DNA of 64,000 bases, from the NCBI GenBank assembly GCA_051453625.1, contig JBOZIK010000001.1:156420121-156484120 (forward strand), read 5' to 3'. Below the pieces are notes generated by a model. That model searched no databases. It was not told the origin of the DNA and saw only the letters and a program-made list of their open reading frames with translations. The translations under genes and the position numbers were made by a program. Each line of letters opens with the position of its first letter. Position 1 is the first letter of the stretch. Below, in pieces: positions 1-10,356 of this stretch. This stretch comes from Welwitschia mirabilis (Eukaryota; Gnetophyta; Gnetopsida; Welwitschiales).

Positions 1-600
1 TTGTAGGAGATGTTAGACTATTGTAGGTCCAAATATGATGTCAAGCATCCAAGTACAACGTTGGGCATCCAACTGTGATGTCAAACACTCATGTGCAATG
101 TTAAAGCCTAAAGTATAATGTTAGACTTTATTCATAGAGCAAGCTTGAGTAAGGTGAGAAGTGTCAAGGTTGAACGGAAGGTGTTGGAGCATTACAAGAC
201 CAAGTGTAATGTTAGGCACCTAAGTGTGATGTCAGGAACTCAAGTGTGACATCAGACCACAAATTTAGTAAAAACAATACAATAAGATTTTAATTCCATA
301 CTGTTTTTTAATAAAAGTAATGAGATTCAAAAAGAACTACCTCAATGGAAGTAGTTCCAAGGTCAAGCAGAAGGTTTTAGAGCATTATGAGACCAAGTAC
401 AATGTTGGGCATTTTATTGTAATGTTGTACACCTAAGTATGATGTCAAACCTTCCTCATAAAGTAGGTTAAAGTGGGGAAAAGGTACTAAGATTGAACAA
501 AAGATGTCAGAGTGTTATGGGACCAAGTATGATATCAAACACTCAAGTGCAATGTTAGGCATTCAAGTATGACATCAGCCTCATGAAGTGTAACATCATC
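1..600. repeat. Degenerate 20-bp satellite-like tandem repeat with higher-order blocks
   Basis: A short unit resembling CCAAGTGTGATGTCAGGCAC recurs with many substitutions, for example near 33-130, 203-258, 391-445 and 520-590. Units alternate between a 'gatgtca' and a 'aatgtta' form. Three longer blocks are also related: a stretch with 'gttgaac...ggagcattacaagacc' starts near 168, 360 and 492, so the short units are arranged in a higher-order repeat. It is cut by the left edge of the window. No coding capacity is seen. Family unknown. Confidence 0.6.
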
Positions 601-1292
601 ATGGATCCCTTGATAGAAGATGACATCTACTTTTGTTGTTCCATTGGTTTGACGGAGCATGATAGGAGAAGTGTGATACTTCGAATGAAAGCCCCAGTAA
701 ATAGCAATAAGGCCAACTAGAACTGAAAAACCTTATATGGCCTACACCAGTTACATGACCCCGGTTGACTTTTTATAGCAAAGGAAGCCATGGCTCTACT
801 AGTGGGTGTCAGTATGGTATGTCGTGATCCTTTTGGGATCGGCTACTGAAACTAACACGCAGTTTCAACCGCTCCTGACAAAGCCGGGGGGTTAATGCCA
901 GTCCAATTCTGAAGAGCGAAGCATGTTGGGAGGGAAGTAGCTAGCTACTATTCTAGAAAGAACCATATAAATTAGACCATCATGGAAAGTACATCTTTCT
1001 AGCTATTATGTAGACTTGGCCTACCTCCGGGGCTGATACTTGATATTTCACTAATAGTAAGACCTATTTGTACACTCATTAGATCTGCTCATTACTCATG
1101 ATGATGAGCATTCCTTCCTCAACACTGATACTCACATGCTCATACATAACGAGACACTATATGCCAACAAGCATCAGGAGCTTGCTTAGATGATGCTCTC
1201 ATATGCTTGGATTTTGAAGATGGTAATTTACCATCTTCATAGCTCTAATGCTAAATGTAATATTCCTTTTTAACATTTTAAGATTATTTTAT
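601..1292. other. Unassigned, locally GC-richer stretch
   Basis: This stretch is less AT-rich than the rest of the window and has no long reading frame. It contains a GC-rich patch around 840-960. It could be a retroelement LTR or untranslated region, but no pair, primer-binding site or domain was recognised. Confidence 0.3.
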
Positions 1293-2207
1293 NNNNNNNN
1301 NNNNNNNNNNNNNNNNNNNNNNNNNNNNNNNNNNNNNNNNNNNNNNNNNNNNNNNNNNNNNNNNNNNNNNNNNNNNNNNNNNNNNNNNNNNNNNNNNNNN
1401 NNNNNNNNNNNNNNNNNNNNNNNNNNNNNNNNNNNNNNNNNNNNNNNNNNNNNNNNNNNNNNNNNNNNNNNNNNNNNNNNNNNNNNNNNNNNNNNNNNNN
1501 NNNNNNNNNNNNNNNNNNNNNNNNNNNNNNNNNNNNNNNNNNNNNNNNNNNNNNNNNNNNNNNNNNNNNNNNNNNNNNNNNNNNNNNNNNNNNNNNNNNN
1601 NNNNNNNNNNNNNNNNNNNNNNNNNNNNNNNNNNNNNNNNNNNNNNNNNNNNNNNNNNNNNNNNNNNNNNNNNNNNNNNNNNNNNNNNNNNNNNNNNNNN
1701 NNNNNNNNNNNNNNNNNNNNNNNNNNNNNNNNNNNNNNNNNNNNNNNNNNNNNNNNNNNNNNNNNNNNNNNNNNNNNNNNNNNNNNNNNNNNNNNNNNNN
1801 NNNNNNNNNNNNNNNNNNNNNNNNNNNNNNNNNNNNNNNNNNNNNNNNNNNNNNNNNNNNNNNNNNNNNNNNNNNNNNNNNNNNNNNNNNNNNNNNNNNN
1901 NNNNNNNNNNNNNNNNNNNNNNNNNNNNNNNNNNNNNNNNNNNNNNNNNNNNNNNNNNNNNNNNNNNNNNNNNNNNNNNNNNNNNNNNNNNNNNNNNNNN
2001 NNNNNNNNNNNNNNNNNNNNNNNNNNNNNNNNNNNNNNNNNNNNNNNNNNNNNNNNNNNNNNNNNNNNNNNNNNNNNNNNNNNNNNNNNNNNNNNNNNNN
2101 NNNNNNNNNNNNNNNNNNNNNNNNNNNNNNNNNNNNNNNNNNNNNNNNNNNNNNNNNNNNNNNNNNNNNNNNNNNNNNNNNNNNNNNNNNNNNNNNNNNN
2201 NNNNNNN
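1293..2207. other. Assembly gap (915 N)
   Basis: A run of N of non-round length, suggesting an estimated gap size. Any reading frame crossing it is an artefact. Confidence 0.99.
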
Positions 2208-2964
2208 CTTAATTAATATTAATGTCAGACACTTTCATTATTTTAAATAATAATGATAATTATAAGAATTCGAGTATTAGATAAACATATTTATAATAAG
2301 ACATACCATGTACATGGTTAGATAGTTAAATTAAAAAATTCACACGAAGATGTAAAATAAAAATAAAAGATAGACAAAAATGATATGTGATATCTTCATT
2401 TTAATCATTTATCTATGTGGCTTATTTAAATCTTAAAAAAAAAAAGACAAAAGAACTAAAATTACTTAGTAAAATGTAAAAAGTAAAAGTACTATTTTCA
2501 ACTATGAGAATTCCTTATATTCAACNNNNNNNNNNTGATCTTTTTCTTACATGTAATTATGGCATTCTTTTATTATTAATTGTGTTGTTGATATATTGGA
2601 CCATGAAGAGTGTAAACATGTGAATAAGGACATGCACTCTTATTCATAAATCGAAAAAGATAAATGAGTAGAATTTATTCTACCATAAATTTTATCCTTA
2701 TTTATATTTGTAAAAGTATTTTATGCATAAAATACTATTTTTCTTATTGTGTCATATAGCAATTTTGAAAGTGGTGTATTTATTCTTCTAATGTATTTTA
2801 AATATATTTAAATTTATTATGAGCCTATAAAGGATTATAAAGAAAATAAAATGAGAAGATGATGGGTGTAATTAATATTGCTAATTAAAGTAAGAAAATT
2901 ATTAACCCAAATTAGGTGCATGAGTTATAAATAAAATTTATTTTATCATTCATGCATTACTTTC
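2208..2964. other. Unassigned AT-rich DNA with a 10-N gap at 2526-2535
   Basis: Low-complexity AT-rich sequence without recognisable coding, RNA or repeat structure. A 10-N gap lies at 2526-2535. Confidence 0.5.
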
Positions 2965-3217
2965 ACTTCTTATGCAAGCTCATCTAACTTGTCATTGATT
3001 AATCTTGTCAATTTCATTCATATGTTTATATCACTTTTATACAAAGTTCATCCAACTTGTCAATGATTAATCTTGTCATTGTCATTCATATGTTCATATC
3101 ACTTTTATACAAAGTCCATATAACTTATCATTGATCAATCTTATCATTATCATTTATATGTCCATATCACTTTTACATAAAGTTCATCCAACTTGTTATT
3201 GATCAATCTTATCAATC
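2965..3217. repeat. 68-bp tandem repeat, three full units
   Basis: Units start at 2997, 3065 and 3133, each exactly 68 bp. Partial units lie on the left (from about 2965) and right (3201-3217). Each unit contains a 'gatcaatcttatca' segment, 'catatgttcatatcactttt' and 'aaagttcatccaacttgt'. Units differ mainly by transitions. The constant length with no internal indels is notable in such decayed DNA. Confidence 0.85.
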
Positions 3218-3787
3218 AAAAAGAGATTTCTTTACCTTATGGATAAAATAATATAGGTAGTCTTTAATCAATTATATTAAGAATATTTGATACATTATTT
3301 ATCTATAAATAGAGCCATTTTCATTCTTTTCAAAATAGCATTCCTTAGGTAAGTTTTTGCTATCAAAATTTCTTCTTAATTTTTCGTCCTCTTAAGTGTG
3401 GAGTTAGAGGTTGGAGATTGGAGTTTAGAGCTTAGAAGCTTGAAGCTAGAATTTTGGAGCTTAAGACTTTATCAATATTCTTAAGGATTTGATCTTATTT
3501 CCTCCAAGTAGGTTATTATTTCATAAGAATCTTATCTCCATTTCTTGTATTAGACCTATGCATATGATTATAGTATTAATGTAGTATCTGTATTTTCCCA
3601 ACCATTGGCTAATACTAAGATAAGAAAGAGATTTAAGGGATTACTTTATATGCTTAGTTGATGGGAATACCAATGGATATTTTTCCTCTTCCATTGGCAT
3701 AGACTAACCTCTTAACATGCTTAACTTCTATGTGTCTAATGGATACTTTACTCAAATGACTAATGGATTTACTATGATTTTGAGTAT
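3218..3787 (+). other. LTR- or promoter-like sequence, unassigned
   Basis: A good TATA-like motif (CTATAAATAGAG) lies at 3303-3314. It is followed about 90 bp downstream by a purine-rich series of short 'GGAGTTAGAG/TTGGAGATT/GCTTAGAAGCTTGAAGCT' repeats (3400-3465). This resembles the U3-R organisation of plant LTRs, including the chromovirus LTRs at 53024 and 59093. No partner LTR or coding region was identified, so solo LTR is only a suggestion. Confidence 0.3.
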
Positions 3788-4889
3788 TGTTGTAATGCGT
3801 ATTTATGTAAATGATTATGTTCAAGAAGATCCTGTCGTTCACAAATAGATATAGACATTTTACACATCACAACATACTAATATAGATGGGAGTAAACTCG
3901 AATGTTGTAATCAATTGAAGACTCAAGCTAAAAAAAAGAGAATTGATTTTGAGAAAAAAGCACTTATGTATTCTAGCAATAGAAATAGAATGGGATGTAG
4001 AAAAGCATAATGCAAACATACTTATGCAAGGTTAATCTAGGAAAGAAAAAGAATAATACACCTAAACTAATAATGCTCAACCTTGACAAAGGCTTCCCCT
4101 CATAACCCATATCACTCAAGAAGCTATCATGAAATTAGAAGCCAAATAAACTATGAGAAATAAGTACACAATAAGCATAGGAAAATAGCAAAAGAGTTTT
4201 TGTATTAATCTCAAACTACATCCATGTTACAAAGTAGCCACACCTTAATGGAAAAAGCATAGTTAAACAAAAATGAAGATGTCTACCAAGGATGAATCTC
4301 CGACCCTTCAATCTCCTATCACAAGAATTTTTAGTGTGAGAGAAGACATGATGGAGTTAAAGGAAAAATAGATACTTATTGACAAACAAACTTAAAAATA
4401 ATAAAATACATAAACTAGTGTGGACAAAATCCTAATAACCACATAAGAAACATAAAGATAAATGGCAAAAGTTAGGTGAATGTTTAGTGGAGTGTTATAA
4501 GAGATGTGATCCTACTGATTGGTTAGATGATACAAAAGATAATGCCACCTCATAAACATTTCATATCATCTACCAAATTGATTATAGTTATCATCCTGAT
4601 TGAATTAACTATTCTGTTGTTCATTTAGTTGTCTGGATAATGAAGTGGATAATAGGCTTTGTATAAGTTCCTATGTAATGCATCAGCCTCAATATTTATA
4701 GGAAGTTTGCTTCAAAATAGGATATATTGTAAACTACTCTAAATATTGCAAAATATCATAGAGATTTCATGTTTTTGTATCTTTTATCTTAGATCTTCAT
4801 TATCGTGGAAATTCAATATAAACCTATCTAATAACCCACAAAACTACTCAAAATATCCTATTAAATACATGTAAGTTGGTAGTGTAACA
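3788..4889 (-). repeat. Left LTR (3' LTR of the minus-strand element)
   Basis: Aligns along its whole length with 18719-19820. It starts TGTTGTAATGCG (right copy TGTTGTAGTGCA) and ends GTAGTGTAACA (right copy GTAGCGTAATA). The LTR therefore has TG...CA ends, with the right copy mutated to TA. By eye the pair is roughly four-fifths identical, with mostly transition differences, so the insertion is old. The identity was not computed. Confidence 0.85.
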
Positions 4890-4905
4890 TAGCTCTCCAC
4901 TTAGC
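4890..4905 (-). other. Candidate polypurine tract of the minus-strand element
   Basis: On the minus strand the sequence immediately before the 3' LTR reads GCTAAGTGGAGAGCTA. Its purine-rich core (AAGTGGAGAG) is in the correct place to prime plus-strand DNA synthesis. It is a weak tract, assigned by position. Confidence 0.4.
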
Positions 4906-5062
4906 TTTATCAGTTCTTGATAAAACCAAGCAGTAAACTGTGATTGCAAACCAACTTTCAATAATAAAAACAACCAAGGTATTGATACAAACTAAATTAT
5001 GAAAAATTAGCAAATCAAACATTTTATTCAATTGAGTAACTAGTCATATCATCATCTGGGGC

Positions 5063-5130
5063 ATTGTCTAGATGATAGGAAGGATGATAGGCTGAATCGT
5101 CATATAGATGATAGGAAGGATGACAAGCTT
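5063..5130. repeat. Two 36-bp units built on a CTAGATGAT palindromic core
   Basis: The segment AGATGATAGGAAGGATGA occurs at 5070 and again at 5106, a spacing of 36 bp. The same CTAGATGAT-type core recurs elsewhere in the element (7437-7511, 18300-18540 and both LTRs). Confidence 0.55.
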
Positions 5131-5919
5131 AAAAATGACTCTTTAAAAATAGAAACTTATGACTGAGTTTTTTTCATATAGATAATCAGTAAATGAATTT
5201 ATAATTAAAAGCCTCCACTAAAATGTACAGTACATAACTGAAAAGATTGTGGTGAATATAATCAATTTTCATTGTAAAGCGTGAAAAGAAAGATAAGCAT
5301 GAAAATCAAATAAAAAGTACACCATGCTGAACTCAAAAATGATATGTATATATAATCATGAGTTTTATTAAAAAATACATAGAAGAGGAGATACCAAATA
5401 TGACAAAATCACTCTGCTTAACATCGCATAATAAACTCTGTTTATGCAGCTGGCTTAAGTGCATGAGAATAAGATGGAAAATACTAAAGATTAATAGGGA
5501 GATAGAGGTTTAAAGATGTGGAAATAGAGCAAATTATCTTATTTCCTTAAACGTAAATAGCCTTTGAAAGATCTACTATAACACTCTGCTATATGGATAT
5601 AATGCGCTAGCACATGTCAACTAGCTGCTCCTCAAAGTGTTGGGCTCTTTTCTTAACTACCAGGATCCTCTAATTTAATGTCTGAATCCTCTGATCTAAT
5701 GTTTAAATCCTTTGATCTAAAGTTTGGATACCACGACCAATGAAACCTTTGAGGGTCTTAGTGGTTTCTACCAAAAGGGCTTGAATCTACTTAAGTATAA
5801 CTTTAACTGTAGGTCTCTATACCTAAGGTTGCTCTATCTCTTCTAGCACCTAATGTCCATCTCCTGTAAATAGTGAGTGGAAGTCTGAATATGTGAAAGG
5901 CGCTACTCACCTATGGGCT

Positions 5920-6660
5920 CTGGTAGCCCAAATCATCTGTAAAAAGCTAAGAATAGGCATAGATAACCCAAAGTCTATAACTTTTATGCCTCTATCATCG
6001 ACTTGAATCTCCTCCAGATGATAGTCGATAGATCCATATGCTCTGCCTATCTAAAGGCTACCAAAATCTATAAGTACATGATAATAGCATAAATATTATG
6101 AAATGATGGGATTATGTTGTGAATCAGTCCTATGTAAAGAACTTTATATGCAGGGGTGAATTGAGTAACTAGAACTCCTTGCCTGTCTAGTATCAAATCG
6201 GTCAGAATGTTTAATACAATGCCATATACATAATGCTTCTCTGTTCCTCTAGTCAAATGAAAATGTAAACCCCCCACACCACCTAAATCTATCACAACTA
6301 CAATGTGGTATCGAAGTATGACTATATCATGGTCTCATATAGATGCTACAATCATGTTAACTAGGTGACCACGAGAGTCTGAACATTGCTTAATGTATAT
6401 GATGTGATAAAACTCTCTCATCTCTAACACATAATACATCTTATACATATCCAAAATCCATTGTAACTAAAGATATGAAAGCCTGTGATTAACTTCAAGC
6501 TCTATTTGGCTCATAAAATCTCCAAAATAGTGCTTGACACAGATGATGGCTGTCTAAATAATCAATGATCTATTGTGTCGAGGCAGAGGATGTGTAGGCT
6601 TTGTATGCTCAATCTCTCACAGAACTGAAGGGATTACCTCCTACTTTATGGCTTTGGCCT
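5920..6660 (-). pseudogene. Extra ORF remnant resembling the plant 'putative transposon protein' domain
   Basis: Read on the minus strand, one frame runs with few stops from about 6660 to 6068. It passes through FGDFMSQIELEVNHRLSYL, REFYHIIYIKQ and VTQFTPAYKVLYIGLIHNII, and another frame continues with FGLSMPILSFLQMIWATRA. The order and spacing (an 'REFY' segment, then a 'P..Y.LY...IHN.I' segment, then an LPFG-like segment) resemble the putative plant transposon protein domain (Transposase_32) found with Tat/Athila-like elements. It lies between integrase and the 3' LTR, where such elements carry an additional ORF. At least one in-frame TGA (former Arg) and frameshifts break it. The identity is inferred from remembered domain patterns, not a search. 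Confidence 0.4.
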
Positions 6661-8153
6661 TAGCCTTAGCCTATCTAGCTCTATATGTATAGGGCTTACT
6701 CAGTTTAAAATATGCAAAAACATCATGTAAGATTGAATAGACAAGTTAAATATGTCACATGAATGCTCAATAATGACCCCCCAAAATCGATAAAAAATGT
6801 AAAAAATGATGAAAATATGTCCTTCCCCTTGTAAGAGTGTTAATACATCCCGTATCGCTTAAACAAGAGAAGAAAATTACAAAATGCATGAAAAATGGAA
6901 AAAATAGTTTTTTCAAGTGGACCCCACATAAGATAAAACTTCAAAGTGCAGAAATGAAAAATCCAATTAAGTAGAATCATAGAACATGTCAAACTAATCA
7001 TTTTTCTCTATAGGATTACTATGTTTTGACCTACAGTTTGTGAGAAATTGACTATGAAAGATAAAATCTAAAGTCTTCTCATAAAATGCACAACTAATCA
7101 TAACTTTCAAAATACATGGTAAAAATTAAATCCATGAGTTCCAAATTAGAGAGTGTAAGAAACTAATAAACATATGTGAAAACTACATATCGTAAGGCTT
7201 AAAAATAGGTGAAAAATTTTGAAAAATGAGAGGAAGAGAAATACAAACATCATGTTGAGAAATTCAGAGAAACTGTGAAAATCTAGGAGTGAAATTGACC
7301 AGAATAAAATTTAACGTGATGTCACAGTTCAGGGATGTCATCATCTCTCAAAAGAACAAGCAGAAATAATGAGAAAATAAAGAAAATAAGGAAAAATTAT
7401 TTGGACCATGGTTTTATTGTACTATCATCTAGTCACATCGTCTAGACGATATCCTTAGGATGACTCTCAAAACAAATTAGACTGTCATCTACCTGGTGTC
7501 ATCTAGATGACTAGGTGAATGATGAGATTTTGAAAATTTTTATAAAAATAAACATGTTAGCCAAGAAAGTAAGGCTTAAATATAATCATGAAGGTAGTAG
7601 AATTTATCAGAAAAATAAAAAAAATAGAAAATTAGAAAGAATCATAAAAATTAGGATGAAGTGAAAAACTCAAAACAAATGAAAACTATGGCTAGGGAAA
7701 ATGAACTAACTAGGATGAAACCTAATAATGAAGTATGAATGAATGTGTCCAAATTAAAAAAATAAATAAGATAAGGCATATAACTCCAAAAAAATACAAG
7801 GAATCTCATAAAATCTATGAAATGTAAAATATGTTTTGATTAATGCAAATATCAAACAAAATGATATTACATGAACAAACAATGAGAAAACTACTAAATG
7901 ATAAGGCTTTATGTAAAGATGAGAAAATGTGAAAACAACTTTAAAGATAACAAACTAAAAAATAAAAGAAAAATCAAAATGAAAATGGACACAAGTAACA
8001 AGGAGAAGATTGATTACTTATCCTAACTTCTAACTTAGCAAATCCCCAAGGAAGACATTATAAACCCATGTTAGTGAAAATGAAAAATAAAATGTATAAA
8101 CTTTACAAAGTTCCATTAAAAAAGGTAGTGATTATAACAATACCAAAAATTAA
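6661..8153. other. Non-coding 3' internal region of the gypsy element
   Basis: AT-rich DNA without domain matches. It contains two perfect 14-bp palindromes, ATCGTCTAGACGAT (7437-7450) and GTCATCTAGATGAC (7498-7511), which belong to the motif family that recurs across the element. Confidence 0.5.
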
Positions 8154-8305
8154 GTGCTTAGAATAATAAATGATAAAATCAAAAGCTACTTAAAAATGAA
8201 CTCGCCTGCTCACACCTCACAAACACACTCAAATCCTCAAAATTAAAATGATTATGTGGGAATACTAAGAGTCTAAGAAATAAGCAATACCTCTAATAAC
8301 ACCAA
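8154..8305. repeat. Left copy of a 152-bp duplication flanking a gap
   Basis: This segment ends exactly at the gap and is repeated at 8808-8959, immediately after the gap. I count nine differences over 152 bp, all in the first half and nearly all transitions. The last 75 or so bases are identical. Confidence 0.9.
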
Positions 8306-8807
8306 NNNNNNNNNNNNNNNNNNNNNNNNNNNNNNNNNNNNNNNNNNNNNNNNNNNNNNNNNNNNNNNNNNNNNNNNNNNNNNNNNNNNNNNNNNNNNNN
8401 NNNNNNNNNNNNNNNNNNNNNNNNNNNNNNNNNNNNNNNNNNNNNNNNNNNNNNNNNNNNNNNNNNNNNNNNNNNNNNNNNNNNNNNNNNNNNNNNNNNN
8501 NNNNNNNNNNNNNNNNNNNNNNNNNNNNNNNNNNNNNNNNNNNNNNNNNNNNNNNNNNNNNNNNNNNNNNNNNNNNNNNNNNNNNNNNNNNNNNNNNNNN
8601 NNNNNNNNNNNNNNNNNNNNNNNNNNNNNNNNNNNNNNNNNNNNNNNNNNNNNNNNNNNNNNNNNNNNNNNNNNNNNNNNNNNNNNNNNNNNNNNNNNNN
8701 NNNNNNNNNNNNNNNNNNNNNNNNNNNNNNNNNNNNNNNNNNNNNNNNNNNNNNNNNNNNNNNNNNNNNNNNNNNNNNNNNNNNNNNNNNNNNNNNNNNN
8801 NNNNNNN
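8306..8807. other. Assembly gap (502 N)
   Basis: N run flanked by the two copies of a 152-bp direct repeat, so the assembly here is ambiguous. Confidence 0.99.
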
Positions 8808-8959
8808 GTGCTTAGAATAATCAATGACAAGATCAAAAGCTATTTAGAAATGAACTCACCTATTCACACCTCACAAACACACCCAAATCCTCAAAATTAA
8901 AATGATTATGTGGGAATACTAAGAGTCTAAGAAATAAGCAATACCTCTAATAACACCAA
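8808..8959. repeat. Right copy of the 152-bp duplication flanking a gap
   Basis: Starts exactly where the gap ends and matches 8154-8305 at the same length. This is either a true tandem repeat with a unit of about 654 bp or a false duplication at a contig join. Confidence 0.9.
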
Positions 8960-9640
8960 GAACACTAAAGATCCCATAGATCAAAGTCTATTATAACTTT
9001 TTTATGATGAAGGAAGTGCAACCATAATCAGAGAAGTAAGGACCCATAAAGCATGGCTAACTAACTCCCAAGTGGAGTTCCCATAGCTACCAACACTGTC
9101 AAAGATTCCTCTCAGAAAATTTACCTTTGTGTAGTACAACATTATTATGATCATGTATTTTCTTTAAGCACAAAATACAATAGATCATGATCATTATTTC
9201 TTTTTCTTTTCTCTTTTCTCCTTGAAAAATTCCCACATGATCATACACTCAAAAAGATAAAGGTAAATAAGTGAGATGAAATACAAAAAAAAAGTACTCC
9301 TAAATAACTAAAGATATTACACCATTGAAAAAATCATAAGAATTAAAGTATATTCCTTCAAAGTGAAGTCTATAGACATGAGAATGTTTCAAGATTGGAT
9401 GAATCTGACATTATCACTGTAAAATGCCCAAGTACAAGTACTAGTCATAGAAAACTTCATAAATCAACACATAAGTTAAATTTAAAAGATGATCAAGATA
9501 CATCATAACATTTAATAAAGAAATAAGCTAAGAAATAATTCAGAAAATGATGGTGTAAAAGTACTCCTCATCAAGGAGAACCTCAAAAATAAATGCTTTT
9601 ACTATGTTCATAGTTGCATTGAAAAATCCTTTGTATAATT

Positions 9641-10256
9641 TCAATTGTTAATCATTAACCTTCTGAATCTTCTTAGTCTCTAAGTAAAAAATCTCAATAG
9701 AGCCATTAGAATGCATTATTTATATAAGATAAGGATCTAATCATTTAGAGGTCAACTTGTTATTCAAAATATGTACTCTAGTATTATATGAAAGAACAAG
9801 TTGACTTAGTTTAAACTTTTTACAAAATAATTTTTTATCATGTTTGAACCTAGCTTGTGATTTATGGATTAACTAATGATCAAATACATGAGTTTGTTTT
9901 TCATTAATATGATCTAATTAAGCTAATATATGTTTAAATTTTTCATGAAGGTCCACAAGTTTAAGTTGGTAAGAAGCATGATAGGAGTTATAGCATACAT
10001 CAACAAGTAAGATACAAACTTTATCATACATAAGTTCATAAGGTAAAAAATTAAGAGAAGTATGCCAAGTAGTATGATATGCCCAAAGAATATCATTAAG
10101 CTTAGAAATCTAAGATTTCTTATTAACAAAAATAAGTTTTTATAACTTTTTTTAATTTCTCTATTGGCATTTTCAGCCTATCCATTAGTCTAAGAATAAT
10201 AAGCACAAGCTACTCTCTGTTCTATTCCAATGAATAAAAGACATTTCCTAAAAATA
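9641..10256 (-). pseudogene. Ty3/gypsy integrase C-terminal fragment, copy A
   Basis: On the minus strand the fragment reads through a degenerate 'NGQAE.ANREIK' segment (Gln codons now TAG), then KLNDILWAYHTT, LPYELMYDK, KFKLSQLVLSYN and HSNGSIEI. These are the standard end of an Athila/Tat-type integrase, including the 'DALWAYRT', 'PY.LVYGK' and 'GP...NG..EI' blocks. It is truncated upstream by the 100-N gap, so the catalytic core is absent. A frameshift follows the REIKK segment, and several in-frame stops are present. It is the leftmost of three partial copies of the same region. Confidence 0.8.
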
Positions 10257-10356
10257 NNNNNNNNNNNNNNNNNNNNNNNNNNNNNNNNNNNNNNNNNNNN
10301 NNNNNNNNNNNNNNNNNNNNNNNNNNNNNNNNNNNNNNNNNNNNNNNNNNNNNNNN
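10257..10356. other. Assembly gap (100 N, conventional unknown-size gap)
   Basis: Exactly 100 N. Sequence before the gap stops inside integrase, and sequence after it restarts in the region 3' of integrase (10357 onward resembles 9215 onward). The join therefore duplicates part of the element. Confidence 0.99.

Noticed and set aside
1-600. CRISPR array
   Set aside because: Short repeats are degenerate and contiguous with no constant repeat/unique spacer pattern, and the context is plant nuclear DNA.
1248-2216. 322-codon open frame
   Set aside because: Almost entirely N; an artefact of the assembly gap. The same applies to the frames across 8273-8836, 40283-40910 and 12431-12694.
3303-3314. 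Promoter of a host gene
   Set aside because: A good TATA-like motif, but no downstream coding sequence; an LTR-type origin is more likely.
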